Below, piece after piece: positions 1 to 7,480 of a stretch of DNA of 24,112 bases. The notes under the pieces were generated by a model that searched no databases, was not told the DNA's origin, and was given only the letters and a program-made list of their open reading frames with translations. The DNA lies in the NCBI GenBank assembly GCA_045635565.1, contig JAZTVX010000030.1:1-24112 (forward strand). Direction: 5' to 3'. Numbering within the stretch: position 1 is the stretch's first letter; each line of letters opens with the position of its first letter. The stretch is from RGIG4140 sp045635565. GTDB taxonomy: Bacteria; Pseudomonadota; Alphaproteobacteria; CAAHEQ01; UBA3637. A program made the translations under genes and the position numbers.

Positions 1-158
1 GCCCGATATTTATCCATGGCAAAAGAATATCCATAAATCCCACCGGCTGATAAGACCCCCATTACAGCCAAAACACCCAAGATTTCCACCATGCTACGAC
101 CGGATTCTTGAGTGTTTTTGCTCAAAAAACGATGTAAAAAAGGCAATTTGCGAATCAT
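1..158 (-). CDS. Prepilin-like (type IV pilin/pseudopilin) protein, 3' part outside the window
   Basis: The ATG at 158 opens a frame that runs off the left edge, giving 52 codons. A GGAGG ribosome binding site (163-167 on the complementary strand) lies four bases upstream. The protein begins with a basic leader of about 20 residues ending in ESG, then RSMVEILGVLAVMG and further hydrophobic residues. This is a class III signal peptide: cleavage is expected after Gly, with Glu at mature position 5 and a hydrophobic N-terminal helix. Family knowledge says such proteins are processed by a prepilin peptidase and assembled into a pilus or type II secretion pseudopilus at the inner membrane. The gene is a paralogue of the one at 23852 and shares its leader style and whole upstream region. 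The function of the missing C-terminal domain cannot be judged. Confidence 0.85.
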   Translation of the reverse strand, partial: MIRKLPFLHRFLSKNTQESGRSMVEILGVLAVMGVLSAGGIYGYSFAMDKYR

Positions 159-196
159 AAAACCTCCGTTAAAATAATCTCAAAAAATCAAAACCT

Positions 197-385
197 TCTC
201 TTAAAAAAACGTGTCAAAAAAAGGTACGTTTTTTTGATGCTTTTTTTTGATAGACGACATGTGTTTGCAATGGGGTAAAAAAGATATAAAAATCAGACAA
301 TTGTATTTTTTAGTTGACAAGAGGTATTTCGCATAATAATATGGGAAAAATAACGTACCTTTTTTTGACACGTTTTTTAAAGAGA
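197..385. promoter_or_regulatory. Candidate invertible promoter segment, left copy (34 bp inverted repeats at 197-230 and 352-385)
   Basis: The arms are reverse complements over 34 bp with one mismatch (in the T-run near 377-378). They enclose 121 bp holding a strong promoter (314-342) that faces right, away from the prepilin gene at 158 and toward the gene at 555. If the segment inverted, the promoter would face the prepilin gene with a predicted leader of roughly 80 nt. Inversion is inferred from architecture; the sequence shows only one orientation. A transposon-like (MITE) or purely structural role is the main alternative. Confidence 0.6.
314..342 (+). promoter_or_regulatory. Sigma70-type promoter inside the left invertible segment
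   Basis: TTGACA (314-319), a 17 bp spacer and TAATAT (337-342) make a near-consensus promoter. Predicted start is near 349, three bases before the right arm. It points at the membrane protein gene at 555, giving a 5' UTR of about 200 nt that contains the whole right arm. Confidence 0.72.
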
Positions 386-554
386 ATATATTGATTTTTA
401 AACGTTATTTTTGAATATGTTTTAGCGTTTTATAAACGTTTTTTTTCTCAAATAATATTGCTTCTTAAATAACTTAAATCCGTCAAAAATTTTTCTTTTT
501 TTACTTTACTTTTATTGTTTAGTATGCCACTTTTAAATCAAAGGAGAGAATTTT

Positions 555-929
555 ATGAAACAGATAACATCTTTTTTACAGGCTATTAAAAACAATTTGT
601 TTGATACATTTAAAACGCTTTATTCTGTCAAATGGTATATATTGTTTTATTGGATTTTGGGGGCGGTTATTCTACATGAGTACATCAATCCACCGGCAAA
701 AAACGATGCTGTTTTTAATGCTGGTGTAACACCCGATAAATGGATATATACGAATCAGGATGTTTATGTTGGTAGTATGGGTCTTTATTTTGTTAACTAT
801 CTTGTCTTTTTTTTGTTTGCTGTGAGTAATTTAAAAAATCATCCAAAAATGTCCCGCTTTCTGTTATTGTTACCATGGATAAGTTCTTTGTTAAGTTTAT
901 CATATGTGATTTTATCTGATAAAATGTAA
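555..929 (+). CDS. Small membrane protein with three predicted transmembrane segments, unknown function
   Basis: This is a 124-residue protein with an AAGGAGAG ribosome binding site at 541-548, well placed for the ATG. Hydrophobic stretches at about residues 26-44, 74-93 and 101-120 suggest three membrane helices. A short polar loop of about 30 residues follows the first helix and contains NPPAKN and a YTNQD stretch. I do not recognise the family. It is the first gene downstream of the promoter inside the left invertible segment, so in the orientation present here it is the likely target of that promoter. About 100 bp separate it from the next rightward gene, with no clear terminator between. 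The C-terminus is a short charged tail (SDKM). Confidence 0.7.
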   Translation: MKQITSFLQAIKNNLFDTFKTLYSVKWYILFYWILGAVILHEYINPPAKNDAVFNAGVTPDKWIYTNQDVYVGSMGLYFVNYLVFFLFAVSNLKNHPKMSRFLLLLPWISSLLSLSYVILSDKM

Positions 930-1031
930 AAAATTATCGGGGACTTTTTGATGTTATAACCGTTTTTTCTTCACTTTGTTAAAAAATATGGTACAATAGA
1001 TTATGTTGTATCAAACAAAAAGGATATTAGT

Positions 1032-2525
1032 ATGGTGCAAAAAGGTAAAAAAACATTTGTTCCCGCTCGTGAAATTCAGTTTAACTGTAAGCCTGTTTCA
1101 GATGCTGATATAGAGGAATTTTGTCGAGATTATATTCAATATTATCCTGATTCACTCACAAAAAAAGAACGTGAAAAACAAATTAAAATGATGATAAGAG
1201 CCATCAAAACCGTTTGTCAAACACCAACAGGTAGAATGGCTTTTCGGGCCACCTGTTATAATATTCAACAACACCGAGCACAAAATCCAAAATATCGATT
1301 GACTGTCTGTTTCGCCGGTAAAAGTGAAGACAGTGTCGGTTCTGTCAATGTGGATGATTCAAATTGTATCTGTTTGTATCAGGATACAATGCGTGAAGTT
1401 TGGGAGAAGAGGTTTTGCACATTTCGTAAAAAGAGTAATTTTCCGGATGACATTTCTTTAACAGATAAAGAAAAGGAAAAAGCATTTTATTTGGAATTGG
1501 GATGGGTTTTTTTTCATGAGGCACAGCATGTTCGTCAATTGCAAAACCCTCAACTGCAAGGGCAGCTTACTCATCTTTTTTTGGATGCCGCCCCACAGGC
1601 GTTAGCACGGCAAATTATTCTCGAATCTGACAGTCGTATTTCTCAATGGTGTTTAAATATTACGAACAGTGAAGTTCAGGCATATCGTCGGGCTGTTGAT
1701 TTTAATCCGGAAACGCTTGCATTTGACGAACAAAAAGCAGTTGAGTATTCTCGTAACAACCAACGAGATTATATAAAAGATTTTATCTTTGCTATGGATA
1801 AAAAACCATTCATTCATTACGGGTATATTTGTACCCGTTGGAATTATTTAAAACCAGATGTTGTTTTGGCTCATATTTACCCTGAGTGGGTGCAAAAGGA
1901 AACCGGTTATAAAGCAGATGTTTTTAGACCTGCTTCAAAAGACCCACTTCTGGCGTCTTTGGTGGAAACGCACAATCTTCCCGTAACCGGTAAATTTAAT
2001 TTAGCCGATTATGCCGGTCCTAAATTGAAAGAACAAGGAAAGAAAATTCAAAAATATCTCACGGAGGAAGAAAGAGCAATTTTGGCATTGGCGTGTATAA
2101 AAGAAGAAGATTTGGATGAAAGCCAATTTCAAGAGAGTCAAGATATGAGTAAAAAAGACAAAATTGAATTAGCGAAAAAATATATGCAATCTTTAAAAAA
2201 ATTGAAAGATTTACTCGGTCAATTGGAAATGGTTTCTGAAGCACTTGTGGATAATCCGAATAATCAAAAAGCATTAAAAACATCGAAGGAAATTAGAACG
2301 AAATTGAAAGAACAATTCGGTCTTGTGATGGAGACTTTTAATCAGTATGATCAACGCATCGCCATTTATTCAAAAACAAAAACTCAGCCAGATGTTTCAA
2401 TTCGGAATATTTCCGTTCCATGTACACTTGGTATCAACGACTTATTGGCACAAAACGCTCAAAATGTTGTTCCCCTAGAAGATGATAATCATCATCTTCC
2501 TTCTGAAAATGAAAGAATTTCTTAA
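1032..2525 (+). CDS. Zincin-like protein with HExxH motif, putative metallopeptidase
   Basis: This 497-residue protein has a purine-rich AAAGGA site shortly before the ATG. The sequence shows HEAQH at residues 162-166 in a hydrophobic context (WVFFHEAQHVRQL) and a downstream ESDSR whose Glu198 could be the third zinc ligand, as in gluzincin-type peptidases. The N-terminal third has a TPTGRMAF stretch that I associate, weakly and from recall, with putative metallopeptidase domains such as DUF6782. Residues about 340-450 are rich in Lys, Glu and Leu and probably form helices or a coiled coil. There is no signal peptide and no membrane segment, so it is either cytoplasmic or exported by a non-Sec route. 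The substrate is unknown. A weak TACAAT element at 992-997 could be its -10 box. The metallopeptidase reading rests on the motif alone. Confidence 0.6.
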   Translation: MVQKGKKTFVPAREIQFNCKPVSDADIEEFCRDYIQYYPDSLTKKEREKQIKMMIRAIKTVCQTPTGRMAFRATCYNIQQHRAQNPKYRLTVCFAGKSEDSVGSVNVDDSNCICLYQDTMREVWEKRFCTFRKKSNFPDDISLTDKEKEKAFYLELGWVFFHEAQHVRQLQNPQLQGQLTHLFLDAAPQALARQIILESDSRISQWCLNITNSEVQAYRRAVDFNPETLAFDEQKAVEYSRNNQRDYIKDFIFAMDKKPFIHYGYICTRWNYLKPDVVLAHIYPEWVQKETGYKADVFRPASKDPLLASLVETHNLPVTGKFNLADYAGPKLKEQGKKIQKYLTEEERAILALACIKEEDLDESQFQESQDMSKKDKIELAKKYMQSLKKLKDLLGQLEMVSEALVDNPNNQKALKTSKEIRTKLKEQFGLVMETFNQYDQRIAIYSKTKTQPDVSIRNISVPCTLGINDLLAQNAQNVVPLEDDNHHLPSENERIS

Positions 2526-2594
2526 AAAAATATTGCTTTTTTAGTAAAAAATCAGGTATCCTTAAAAATGGTTACAGATAAAGGAGGTGTTACA

Positions 2595-3176
2595 ATGGAT
2601 TTGTCGATAAAAATCGAAACAAAACGTTTAGTATTAAAGGGACTGAATGAACCGTCATTTGAATTGGCAAAGAATATTTATCGTGTTGTTGATTCAACAC
2701 GGGATTCTTTGCGTGAATGGTTGCCTTGGGTGGATAAAACGCATACACCCGAAGATGAATATACGCATTATTTAGTTGAATGGTGTCAAAAACATTGGGA
2801 TAATAAAGAAGGATTTGCTTATATTATTATAGACAAAGAAACCGATGGATTGATTGGATGTGTTGATATTTTTAATATTTCTGAAAAAAATAAAAGTGCT
2901 GAAATTGGTTATTGGTTGGCTCAGTCGGCAACAGGTAAAGGATACATGAAAGAAGCCGTTTTAGCATTGGAAAAAGAAGCCTTTCAACAAGACATCAATC
3001 GGATTGTCATTCGAAATGACACACGTAATTTACCATCAGCACATGTAGCAAAACGATGCGGTTATGTTTTAGAAGGCGTGATGCGTCAAAATAGATGGAG
3101 TGAGTTCCATCAAGGTTTATATGACACCAATATTTGGGCAAAAATTAAATCTGATTGGATGCGTCAAAAAGAATAA
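2595..3176 (+). CDS. GNAT-family N-acetyltransferase, RimL/RimJ-like
   Basis: This 193-residue acetyltransferase would transfer acetyl from acetyl-CoA to an amino group, in this subfamily often a ribosomal protein N-terminus. The opening KIETKRLVLKGLNE, the WLPWVD stretch, the EIGYWLAQ strand and the acetyl-CoA loop ATGKGYMKEA followed by an NxxSAxVAxRCGY segment are the RimL/YdaF hallmarks. I start at 2595 because AAGGAGGT (2581-2588) sits seven bases upstream of it. An in-frame ATG at 2568 would add nine residues that overlap this ribosome binding site and have no site of their own. The gene is closed by the terminator at 3222-3261. The actual substrate cannot be told; antibiotic or metabolite acetylation is possible. 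Confidence 0.85.
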   Translation: MDLSIKIETKRLVLKGLNEPSFELAKNIYRVVDSTRDSLREWLPWVDKTHTPEDEYTHYLVEWCQKHWDNKEGFAYIIIDKETDGLIGCVDIFNISEKNKSAEIGYWLAQSATGKGYMKEAVLALEKEAFQQDINRIVIRNDTRNLPSAHVAKRCGYVLEGVMRQNRWSEFHQGLYDTNIWAKIKSDWMRQKE

Positions 3177-3221
3177 AGATGATTGTATCGTCTGTCAACT
3201 GGGGCATAATTGCTTATATAT

Positions 3222-3261
3222 AAAAAGGAATCCGTCGGCTAGGCTAACGGGTTCCTTTTTT
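3222..3261. terminator. Bidirectional intrinsic terminator between the acetyltransferase gene and rho
   Basis: A 14 bp stem pairs 3222-3235 with 3247-3260 (one G-U pair) around an 11-base loop. The A-run on one side and T-run on the other give a U-tract in both directions. It separates the convergent acetyltransferase and rho genes. Confidence 0.85.
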
Positions 3262-3279
3262 CATTTAATAAACAAAATG

Positions 3280-4545
3280 TTATTGATTCATGCTGTCAAA
3301 AAATTCGGCATTCGTTTTGCTTTGACGTAGTTTGTCCATTAAAAATTCCATGGAATCCGTAACACCCATCGGCATGAGAATACGGCGTAAAATCCACATT
3401 TTCGGTAATTTTTTCTTGTCAACCAATAATTCTTCATTACGAGTTCCCGACTTAATGATATCAATAGCTGGAAAAATCCGTTTGTCGGATACTTTGCGAT
3501 CTAAAATGATTTCCGAGTTACCCGTTCCTTTAAATTCTTCAAAAATAACTTCATCCATGCGAGAACCCGTTTCAATTAAGGCTGTTCCGAAAATGGTCAA
3601 AGAACCGCCTTCTTCGACGTTTCGGGCTGCCCCGAAAAAGCGTTTCGGTCGTTGCAGGGCGTTGGCGTCAACACCCCCTGTTAAAACTTTACCCGAACTG
3701 GGGATAACCGTATTGTAAGCACGGGATAAGCGTGTAATGGAATCCAATAAAATAATAACATCTTTTTTATGTTCAACGAGTCGTTTTGCTTTTTCAATAA
3801 CCATTTCGGCAACCTGAACGTGACGTGATGCCGGTTCATCAAACGTCGAACTGATAACTTCCCCTTTTATGGAACGAATCATATCCGTTACTTCTTCCGG
3901 TCGTTCATCAATTAACAACATGATTAAATGTGCTTCCGGATGATTTTTTTCAATGGAATGTGCGATGTTTTTCAACATGACCGTTTTACCCGTGCGAGGC
4001 GGAGCAACAACTAAACAGCGTTGCCCTTTCCCTTGTGGGCAAACCAAATCAATAATTCGTGGGGTTAAGTCTTTCATACTTTCGGGACTACCGTCACCAT
4101 ATTCCATAACAATCGGCTTATCCGGATAAAGTGGTGTCAAGTCATCAAAGTTGACACGATATCTTAATTCTTCCGGATGACCAAAGTTAACGGTGTTGAT
4201 TTTTGTTAGCGAAAAATATCGTTCGCCGTTTTTAGGGGCATTGATTTCGCCCGCAATTGTATCACCGGTTCGTAATCCCCATTTTTTGATGTGATGAGGA
4301 GCAACATAAATATCATCTTGACCGGCCAAATAATTTGCTTCGGGAGAACGCAGAAAACCAAATCCGTCCTGCATAACTTCCAAAACTCCGTCACCGAACA
4401 ACGTTGTTTCGGATTCTGATAATTTTTTTAAAATAGCATACATTAAATCTTGCGTTCTTAATGATGTTGCATTTTCAACACCCAAGTCTTCGGCATAGAC
4501 CAGCAATTCTGCCGGTGTTTTCTTTTTTAAATCTTGTAATTGCAT
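3280..4545 (-). CDS. rho: Transcription termination factor Rho
   Basis: This is a 421-residue RNA-dependent ATPase hexamer subunit that ends untranslated transcripts; E. coli Rho has 419 residues. Domains in order: a helical N-terminal segment (1-45), the OB-fold primary RNA site with GFGFLRS near 61-67, and the RecA-type ATPase. Visible motifs are Walker A APPRTGKT (181-188), the DERPEE segment with catalytic Glu (213-218), Walker B IILLDSITR (264-272), the Q-loop PSSGKVLTGG (282-291) and the arginine-containing FFGAARN segment. The ATG is preceded by AAGGAT. The gene is monocistronic: its own promoter lies at 4633-4661 and a shared terminator at 3222-3261. All catalytic residues I can check are present, so it should be active. 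Confidence 0.98.
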   Translation of the reverse strand: MQLQDLKKKTPAELLVYAEDLGVENATSLRTQDLMYAILKKLSESETTLFGDGVLEVMQDGFGFLRSPEANYLAGQDDIYVAPHHIKKWGLRTGDTIAGEINAPKNGERYFSLTKINTVNFGHPEELRYRVNFDDLTPLYPDKPIVMEYGDGSPESMKDLTPRIIDLVCPQGKGQRCLVVAPPRTGKTVMLKNIAHSIEKNHPEAHLIMLLIDERPEEVTDMIRSIKGEVISSTFDEPASRHVQVAEMVIEKAKRLVEHKKDVIILLDSITRLSRAYNTVIPSSGKVLTGGVDANALQRPKRFFGAARNVEEGGSLTIFGTALIETGSRMDEVIFEEFKGTGNSEIILDRKVSDKRIFPAIDIIKSGTRNEELLVDKKKLPKMWILRRILMPMGVTDSMEFLMDKLRQSKTNAEFFDSMNQ

Positions 4546-4576
4546 ATTATATCCTTAAAGTGTGAGGAATTTGTAT

Positions 4577-4610
4577 CATGCGTTATCAAACAATCCAATT
4601 AAAACGCATG
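4577..4610 (-). repeat. Inverted repeat in the rho leader
   Basis: CATGCGTT (4577-4584) and AACGCATG (4603-4610) are perfect 8 bp complements with an 18-base gap. Both lie in the predicted ~80 nt untranslated leader of rho. Rho is often autogenously controlled in its leader, so a regulatory hairpin is plausible, but this is inference. Confidence 0.45.
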
Positions 4611-4632
4611 TGTCGGCAGGACGCCTGTCCGA

Positions 4633-4661
4633 TATATACTTTTTTTTGAAATTTTTGTCAA
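4633..4661 (-). promoter_or_regulatory. rho promoter
   Basis: On the minus strand this reads TTGACA (4661-4656), 17 bp, TATATA (4638-4633), with a predicted start near 4626. An imperfect palindrome (TCGG-CAGG-ACG-CCTG-TCCGA, 4613-4632) overlaps the start point and might be an operator or an initial-transcript hairpin. Confidence 0.75.
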
Positions 4662-4683
4662 TTGATTTTTCGTCTATTATGTA
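4655..4683 (+). promoter_or_regulatory. Possible promoter for the SucC/SucD-like pair
   Basis: TTGTCA (4655-4660), 17 bp, TATGTA (4678-4683) faces right. Its -35 box overlaps the rho -35 box because TTGTCAA is nearly the complement of TTGACAA. The -10 is poor, so this is tentative. Confidence 0.35.
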
Positions 4684-4750
4684 AAAAAGAACTGGACAAT
4701 ACGGGTAATTTGTGCCACATTGGAAAGAACATTGATGAAATGGAAAAACA

Positions 4751-5911
4751 ATGGATATTCAAGAATACCAAAATAAACGCATTTTTAAATCCTACAATAT
4801 TCCCGTGCTGAAAGGTCGAGTCGCCTATACGCCTGATGAGGCTGTTGAAATAGCATCCCAAATCGGGGGTAAAAGTTGGCAGTTGAAAGTTCAAATCAAT
4901 GATGTCAATCGATGTGACGGCTGTTTTCAAAATGGTGCCTTAAAGCGACAAAAAGGCATACAAACAGCATCAACGCCGGATGAAGTGCGTCATTTAGCAG
5001 ATAATATGTTGGGACACATTTTTGTTGTCCCTCAAATCAATTGCCAAGAACAGGTTGTCCATCGGATTTACGTTGAAGAAACGGCAAAAATACAACAAGC
5101 ATTCGGTGTTTCCGTTCGATTGGATTTGATGCGTCAAACATATGTGTTCACGGTCTCATGTGACAACAAAGTGCAGGATTTTGAAATTACACATATGCGT
5201 CCGACGTTGTTGTTTTGGTATCGGGTTGTTCATGCCTTCGGGGTAAAAGGCTTGGCTCAAACAACATTGGTAACATTGTTACGGCAAATGTATAAATTAT
5301 TTATTTCTTATGATGCGTTAGGTGTTGAAATCAATCCCTTGATATTGACCCCGAAAAATAAATGGGTTGTGGGTGAATGCCGTATCGTGTTTGACAATGA
5401 AGCATTAGAACGGTTTCCGGATATTGTTGCTTTGAAGGAAACACCAGTTGGGCAGGAGCGAGAAGCGATAGCCGAAAAATATCATTTTAAATATACGCCT
5501 TTAAATGGGAATATTGCTTGTTTGGTAAATGGGTCCGGTTTGGGGGCAGCAACGGTTGAATTATTGGAAATGCATCACGGACGGGCTGCCTGTTTGTTAG
5601 ATGTCGGGACGGAACCGACAGGTGATTCGGTTGCCCGAGCCTTCAAGTTAGCCTTATCCGAGCCGAATGTTGAAGGTATTTTTATTAACATTTTCGGTGG
5701 TTTGACTCGTTGTGATACCATTGCACAGGGGTTAATTGATGCTTCCAAAGAAATATCTGTTGGTATTCCGTTGGTTGTTCGTATGGATGGTACGAACGCT
5801 AATGTCGGAGAACGTTTGATTTTTGAAAGTCGTTTACCATTCATTGTTATTAAACAGCCTGAGCGGGCTGTTCGAGCCATTGTTCACGCAGTAGAGGAAT
5901 CTCAGGCATGA
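4751..5911 (+). CDS. SucC-like protein (succinyl-CoA ligase beta homologue), divergent ATP-grasp, probably altered activity
   Basis: At 386 residues it matches the 388 of E. coli SucC, with the same opening pattern (MDIQEYQ against MNLHEYQ). The ATP-grasp domain covers about 1-235 and the CoA-ligase domain about 245-385. Conserved features are Lys46, VEINPL (192-197, with the site II Glu193 and Mg ligand Asn195), NGSGLG (260-265) and NIFGGLTRCD (313-322). Altered features are the nucleotide-binding glycine loop around residues 50-60 (HAGGRGKAGG in E. coli, NDVNRCDGCF here), the second Mg ligand (Asp213 in E. coli, apparently Glu209 here) and the GGGAT segment (VGTEPT here). The ribosome binding site is weak (GGA at 4742-4744). 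Its stop overlaps the next start as ATGA, so the pair is translationally coupled. It is probably not the housekeeping enzyme, because its partner also lacks catalytic residues. Confidence 0.85.
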   Translation: MDIQEYQNKRIFKSYNIPVLKGRVAYTPDEAVEIASQIGGKSWQLKVQINDVNRCDGCFQNGALKRQKGIQTASTPDEVRHLADNMLGHIFVVPQINCQEQVVHRIYVEETAKIQQAFGVSVRLDLMRQTYVFTVSCDNKVQDFEITHMRPTLLFWYRVVHAFGVKGLAQTTLVTLLRQMYKLFISYDALGVEINPLILTPKNKWVVGECRIVFDNEALERFPDIVALKETPVGQEREAIAEKYHFKYTPLNGNIACLVNGSGLGAATVELLEMHHGRAACLLDVGTEPTGDSVARAFKLALSEPNVEGIFINIFGGLTRCDTIAQGLIDASKEISVGIPLVVRMDGTNANVGERLIFESRLPFIVIKQPERAVRAIVHAVEESQA

Positions 5912-6786
5912 TAAAATTTCCTAGTCAAAAAACACCGATTTTGTGTCAAGGTATTACCGGTACGAGTGGAGCGGCTCATACGGAAAGGGCGATTGCTTAC
6001 GGAAGTCATATTGTTGCCGGTATTTCTCGTGAGAAAAATTTAACAACTTTTTTGGATTTGCCTATATTCAGTACGGTTAAGGATGCTGCTCAAAAAACGA
6101 AGCCGGATATTAGTGTCGTTTTTTCTAATCCGTCTCGTGTATATGCTGATACGGAAGAGGCTGTTAAGGCACGGATTCCAATGATTATTTGTACAACGAC
6201 ACACGTACCGTATCATGATATCATTAAGATGAAAGAGTTGGCTCAAAAATACAAGGTGTGTTTAATCGGTCCTGCTTCTCCAGGGATTGTCGTTCCTGAT
6301 GAAGTATTGGTCGGAAATATGCCGGCACATTTGTTCCCCAAGGGCAATATTGGTATTATTTCTCGTTCGAGTTCTTTGTGTTATGAATTTGTTCAACAGT
6401 TGAGAGATGAAAAATTAGGGGTGTCAACATGTGTCGGTATCGGGTCAGGGGCTGTCTTATGTACGTCGTTTGTACCGATTCTCAAAACCATGTTGCATGA
6501 TAATCAAACAAAAGCCATTTTGATTATTGGTAAAATTAACAGCGAATTTGAAATGGAATTGGCTTCTTTTGTGAAAAAACAAAAAATAAGAAAACCGATT
6601 TTTATCTATTTGGCCGGCAAGCCTGATAAACGGATAAAACAATCTGTTTTAGGTTCTAATGTTCAAACATCAGGTGAAATTGCAATCTACAAAAAACGCA
6701 TTTGTGCCGAAGCAGGTATGATTGTGCTAGACCGTTTCGATACAGTTGGTCAATGTGTGAAAGAACGGCTTTCTCAACCGGTGTAA
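5908..6786 (+). CDS. SucD-like protein (succinyl-CoA ligase alpha homologue) lacking the phosphohistidine
   Basis: At 292 residues it aligns over the full length of E. coli SucD (289), with an N-terminal CoA-binding Rossmann domain (ILCQGITGTSGAAH) and a C-terminal ligase domain. In the active enzyme, alpha-His246 carries the phosphate; the matching stretch here is KRIKQSVLGS (241-250), with Gln245 in place of His. Alpha-Glu208, which stabilises phosphohistidine, corresponds to Lys209 in IIGKIN. The GPNCPG motif is GPASPG (121-126), losing the Cys. The alignment is by eye against recalled E. coli sequence. The reading frame is intact and the protein is full length, so it looks like a maintained paralogue with a changed role (binding, regulation or another substrate), not a decaying gene. 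Its last 13 bases overlap the convergent gene at 6774. Confidence 0.83.
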   Translation: MIKFPSQKTPILCQGITGTSGAAHTERAIAYGSHIVAGISREKNLTTFLDLPIFSTVKDAAQKTKPDISVVFSNPSRVYADTEEAVKARIPMIICTTTHVPYHDIIKMKELAQKYKVCLIGPASPGIVVPDEVLVGNMPAHLFPKGNIGIISRSSSLCYEFVQQLRDEKLGVSTCVGIGSGAVLCTSFVPILKTMLHDNQTKAILIIGKINSEFEMELASFVKKQKIRKPIFIYLAGKPDKRIKQSVLGSNVQTSGEIAIYKKRICAEAGMIVLDRFDTVGQCVKERLSQPV

Positions 6787-7472
6787 CGGTAAGGCAGTTT
6801 CATTTTGTAATATTCGCTGTTTGTGATATCAACCCAAACTATAGGGGCTCCTGTATCTTCGTGAACGTTGATGATATTACCGTTTGATAAGTGAATTAAA
6901 AATACCTCTACTTGATTATCACGAGTTACCATGGTAATATCCGTAACGATGGCACCAATGGCATGGCGACCATAGATGCAGGAAACATCATGCGGTTTTC
7001 TGACTTGTGATAATTCTCTGATTTTCTTGCTGTAAGCATCGATTGCATCATCTAGTGAAACGGTATTAAAATGCAGTTGAAAACGCCATGCTTTGCCGAA
7101 ATCAAATTCTAGTTGGTTTTCTCCGATTAAGAAAATGACCGGAAATGTTCCCCAGGGAATATAATTCATAATGCGGTGGTCTTGTGTTGATGAACCGTTG
7201 CATTCTTCTTCATAGTAACGATAAAGACGAAACGTTTCTTCATAGTCAAGATGGGAAGTCAATAATCCGCCACAGAAAATACCGCGTAATGGTTGTCCAA
7301 TCAGTAATGGTTTAACCTGTTCTAAAAATGTTTCTGCAACGACACGTGGATTTTCCATTTTTTCAAAAGGAGGTGTTTCTAAACGTAAACGTTTGCCCGT
7401 CGGTTCTTCATATTCTTCTGTTGAAACTTTTTTCTTTCTACCTCTACGGATGCTTTTTCCTCTATCTGTCAT
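6774..7472 (-). CDS. Protein of unknown function with a basic N-terminus
   Basis: This is a 232-residue protein that I do not recognise. The first ~30 residues are strongly basic (RRGRKKK near 9-15, GKRLRL near 26-31). The rest looks like a globular alpha/beta domain with aromatic strands such as AWRFQLHF and VEVFLIHLSNGNII. There is no signal peptide or membrane segment. It begins eight bases after the stop of the upstream glycosyltransferase gene and has an AGAGG ribosome binding site inside that gene's end, so the two form a tight operon. Its 3' end overlaps the convergent SucD-like gene by 13 bases. The linkage suggests a shared process with the glycosyltransferase; nothing in the protein itself shows what it does. 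Confidence 0.7.
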   Translation of the reverse strand: MTDRGKSIRRGRKKKVSTEEYEEPTGKRLRLETPPFEKMENPRVVAETFLEQVKPLLIGQPLRGIFCGGLLTSHLDYEETFRLYRYYEEECNGSSTQDHRIMNYIPWGTFPVIFLIGENQLEFDFGKAWRFQLHFNTVSLDDAIDAYSKKIRELSQVRKPHDVSCIYGRHAIGAIVTDITMVTRDNQVEVFLIHLSNGNIINVHEDTGAPIVWVDITNSEYYKMKLPYRYTG

Positions 7473-7480
7473 AAAGCCTC

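Larger units (their letters stand above)
156..401 (-). repeat. Left copy of a 246 bp inverted duplication (prepilin control region)
   Basis: Read on the minus strand, this block matches 23609-23854. It comprises 16 identical distal bases (386-401), the 189 bp segment bounded by inverted repeats (197-385), and 41 identical bases running from the segment to the ATG. I count about 8 differences in the 121 bp between the arms and one in the arms. Similarity continues outside the inverted repeats on both sides, so the unit duplicated is the gene with its leader, not just the bounded segment. Confidence 0.92.

Noticed and set aside
197..385. Reading the bounded 189 bp segments as miniature transposable elements (MITEs)
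   Set aside because: Terminal inverted repeats fit, but no target-site duplication is visible, and the two copies remain identical for 41 bases beyond the arm up to the ribosome site and for 16 bases on the other side. That points to duplication of a gene with its control region. It is not fully excluded.
3332..3718. 128-codon open frame antisense to rho
   Set aside because: It lies wholly inside the well-conserved rho gene and has no ribosome site or recognisable domain.
5908..5911. Possible UGA recoding in this lineage
   Set aside because: TGA ends the SucC-like frame exactly at the expected family length, Trp is encoded by TGG, and the tRNA-Trp anticodon is CCA, so the standard reading applies.
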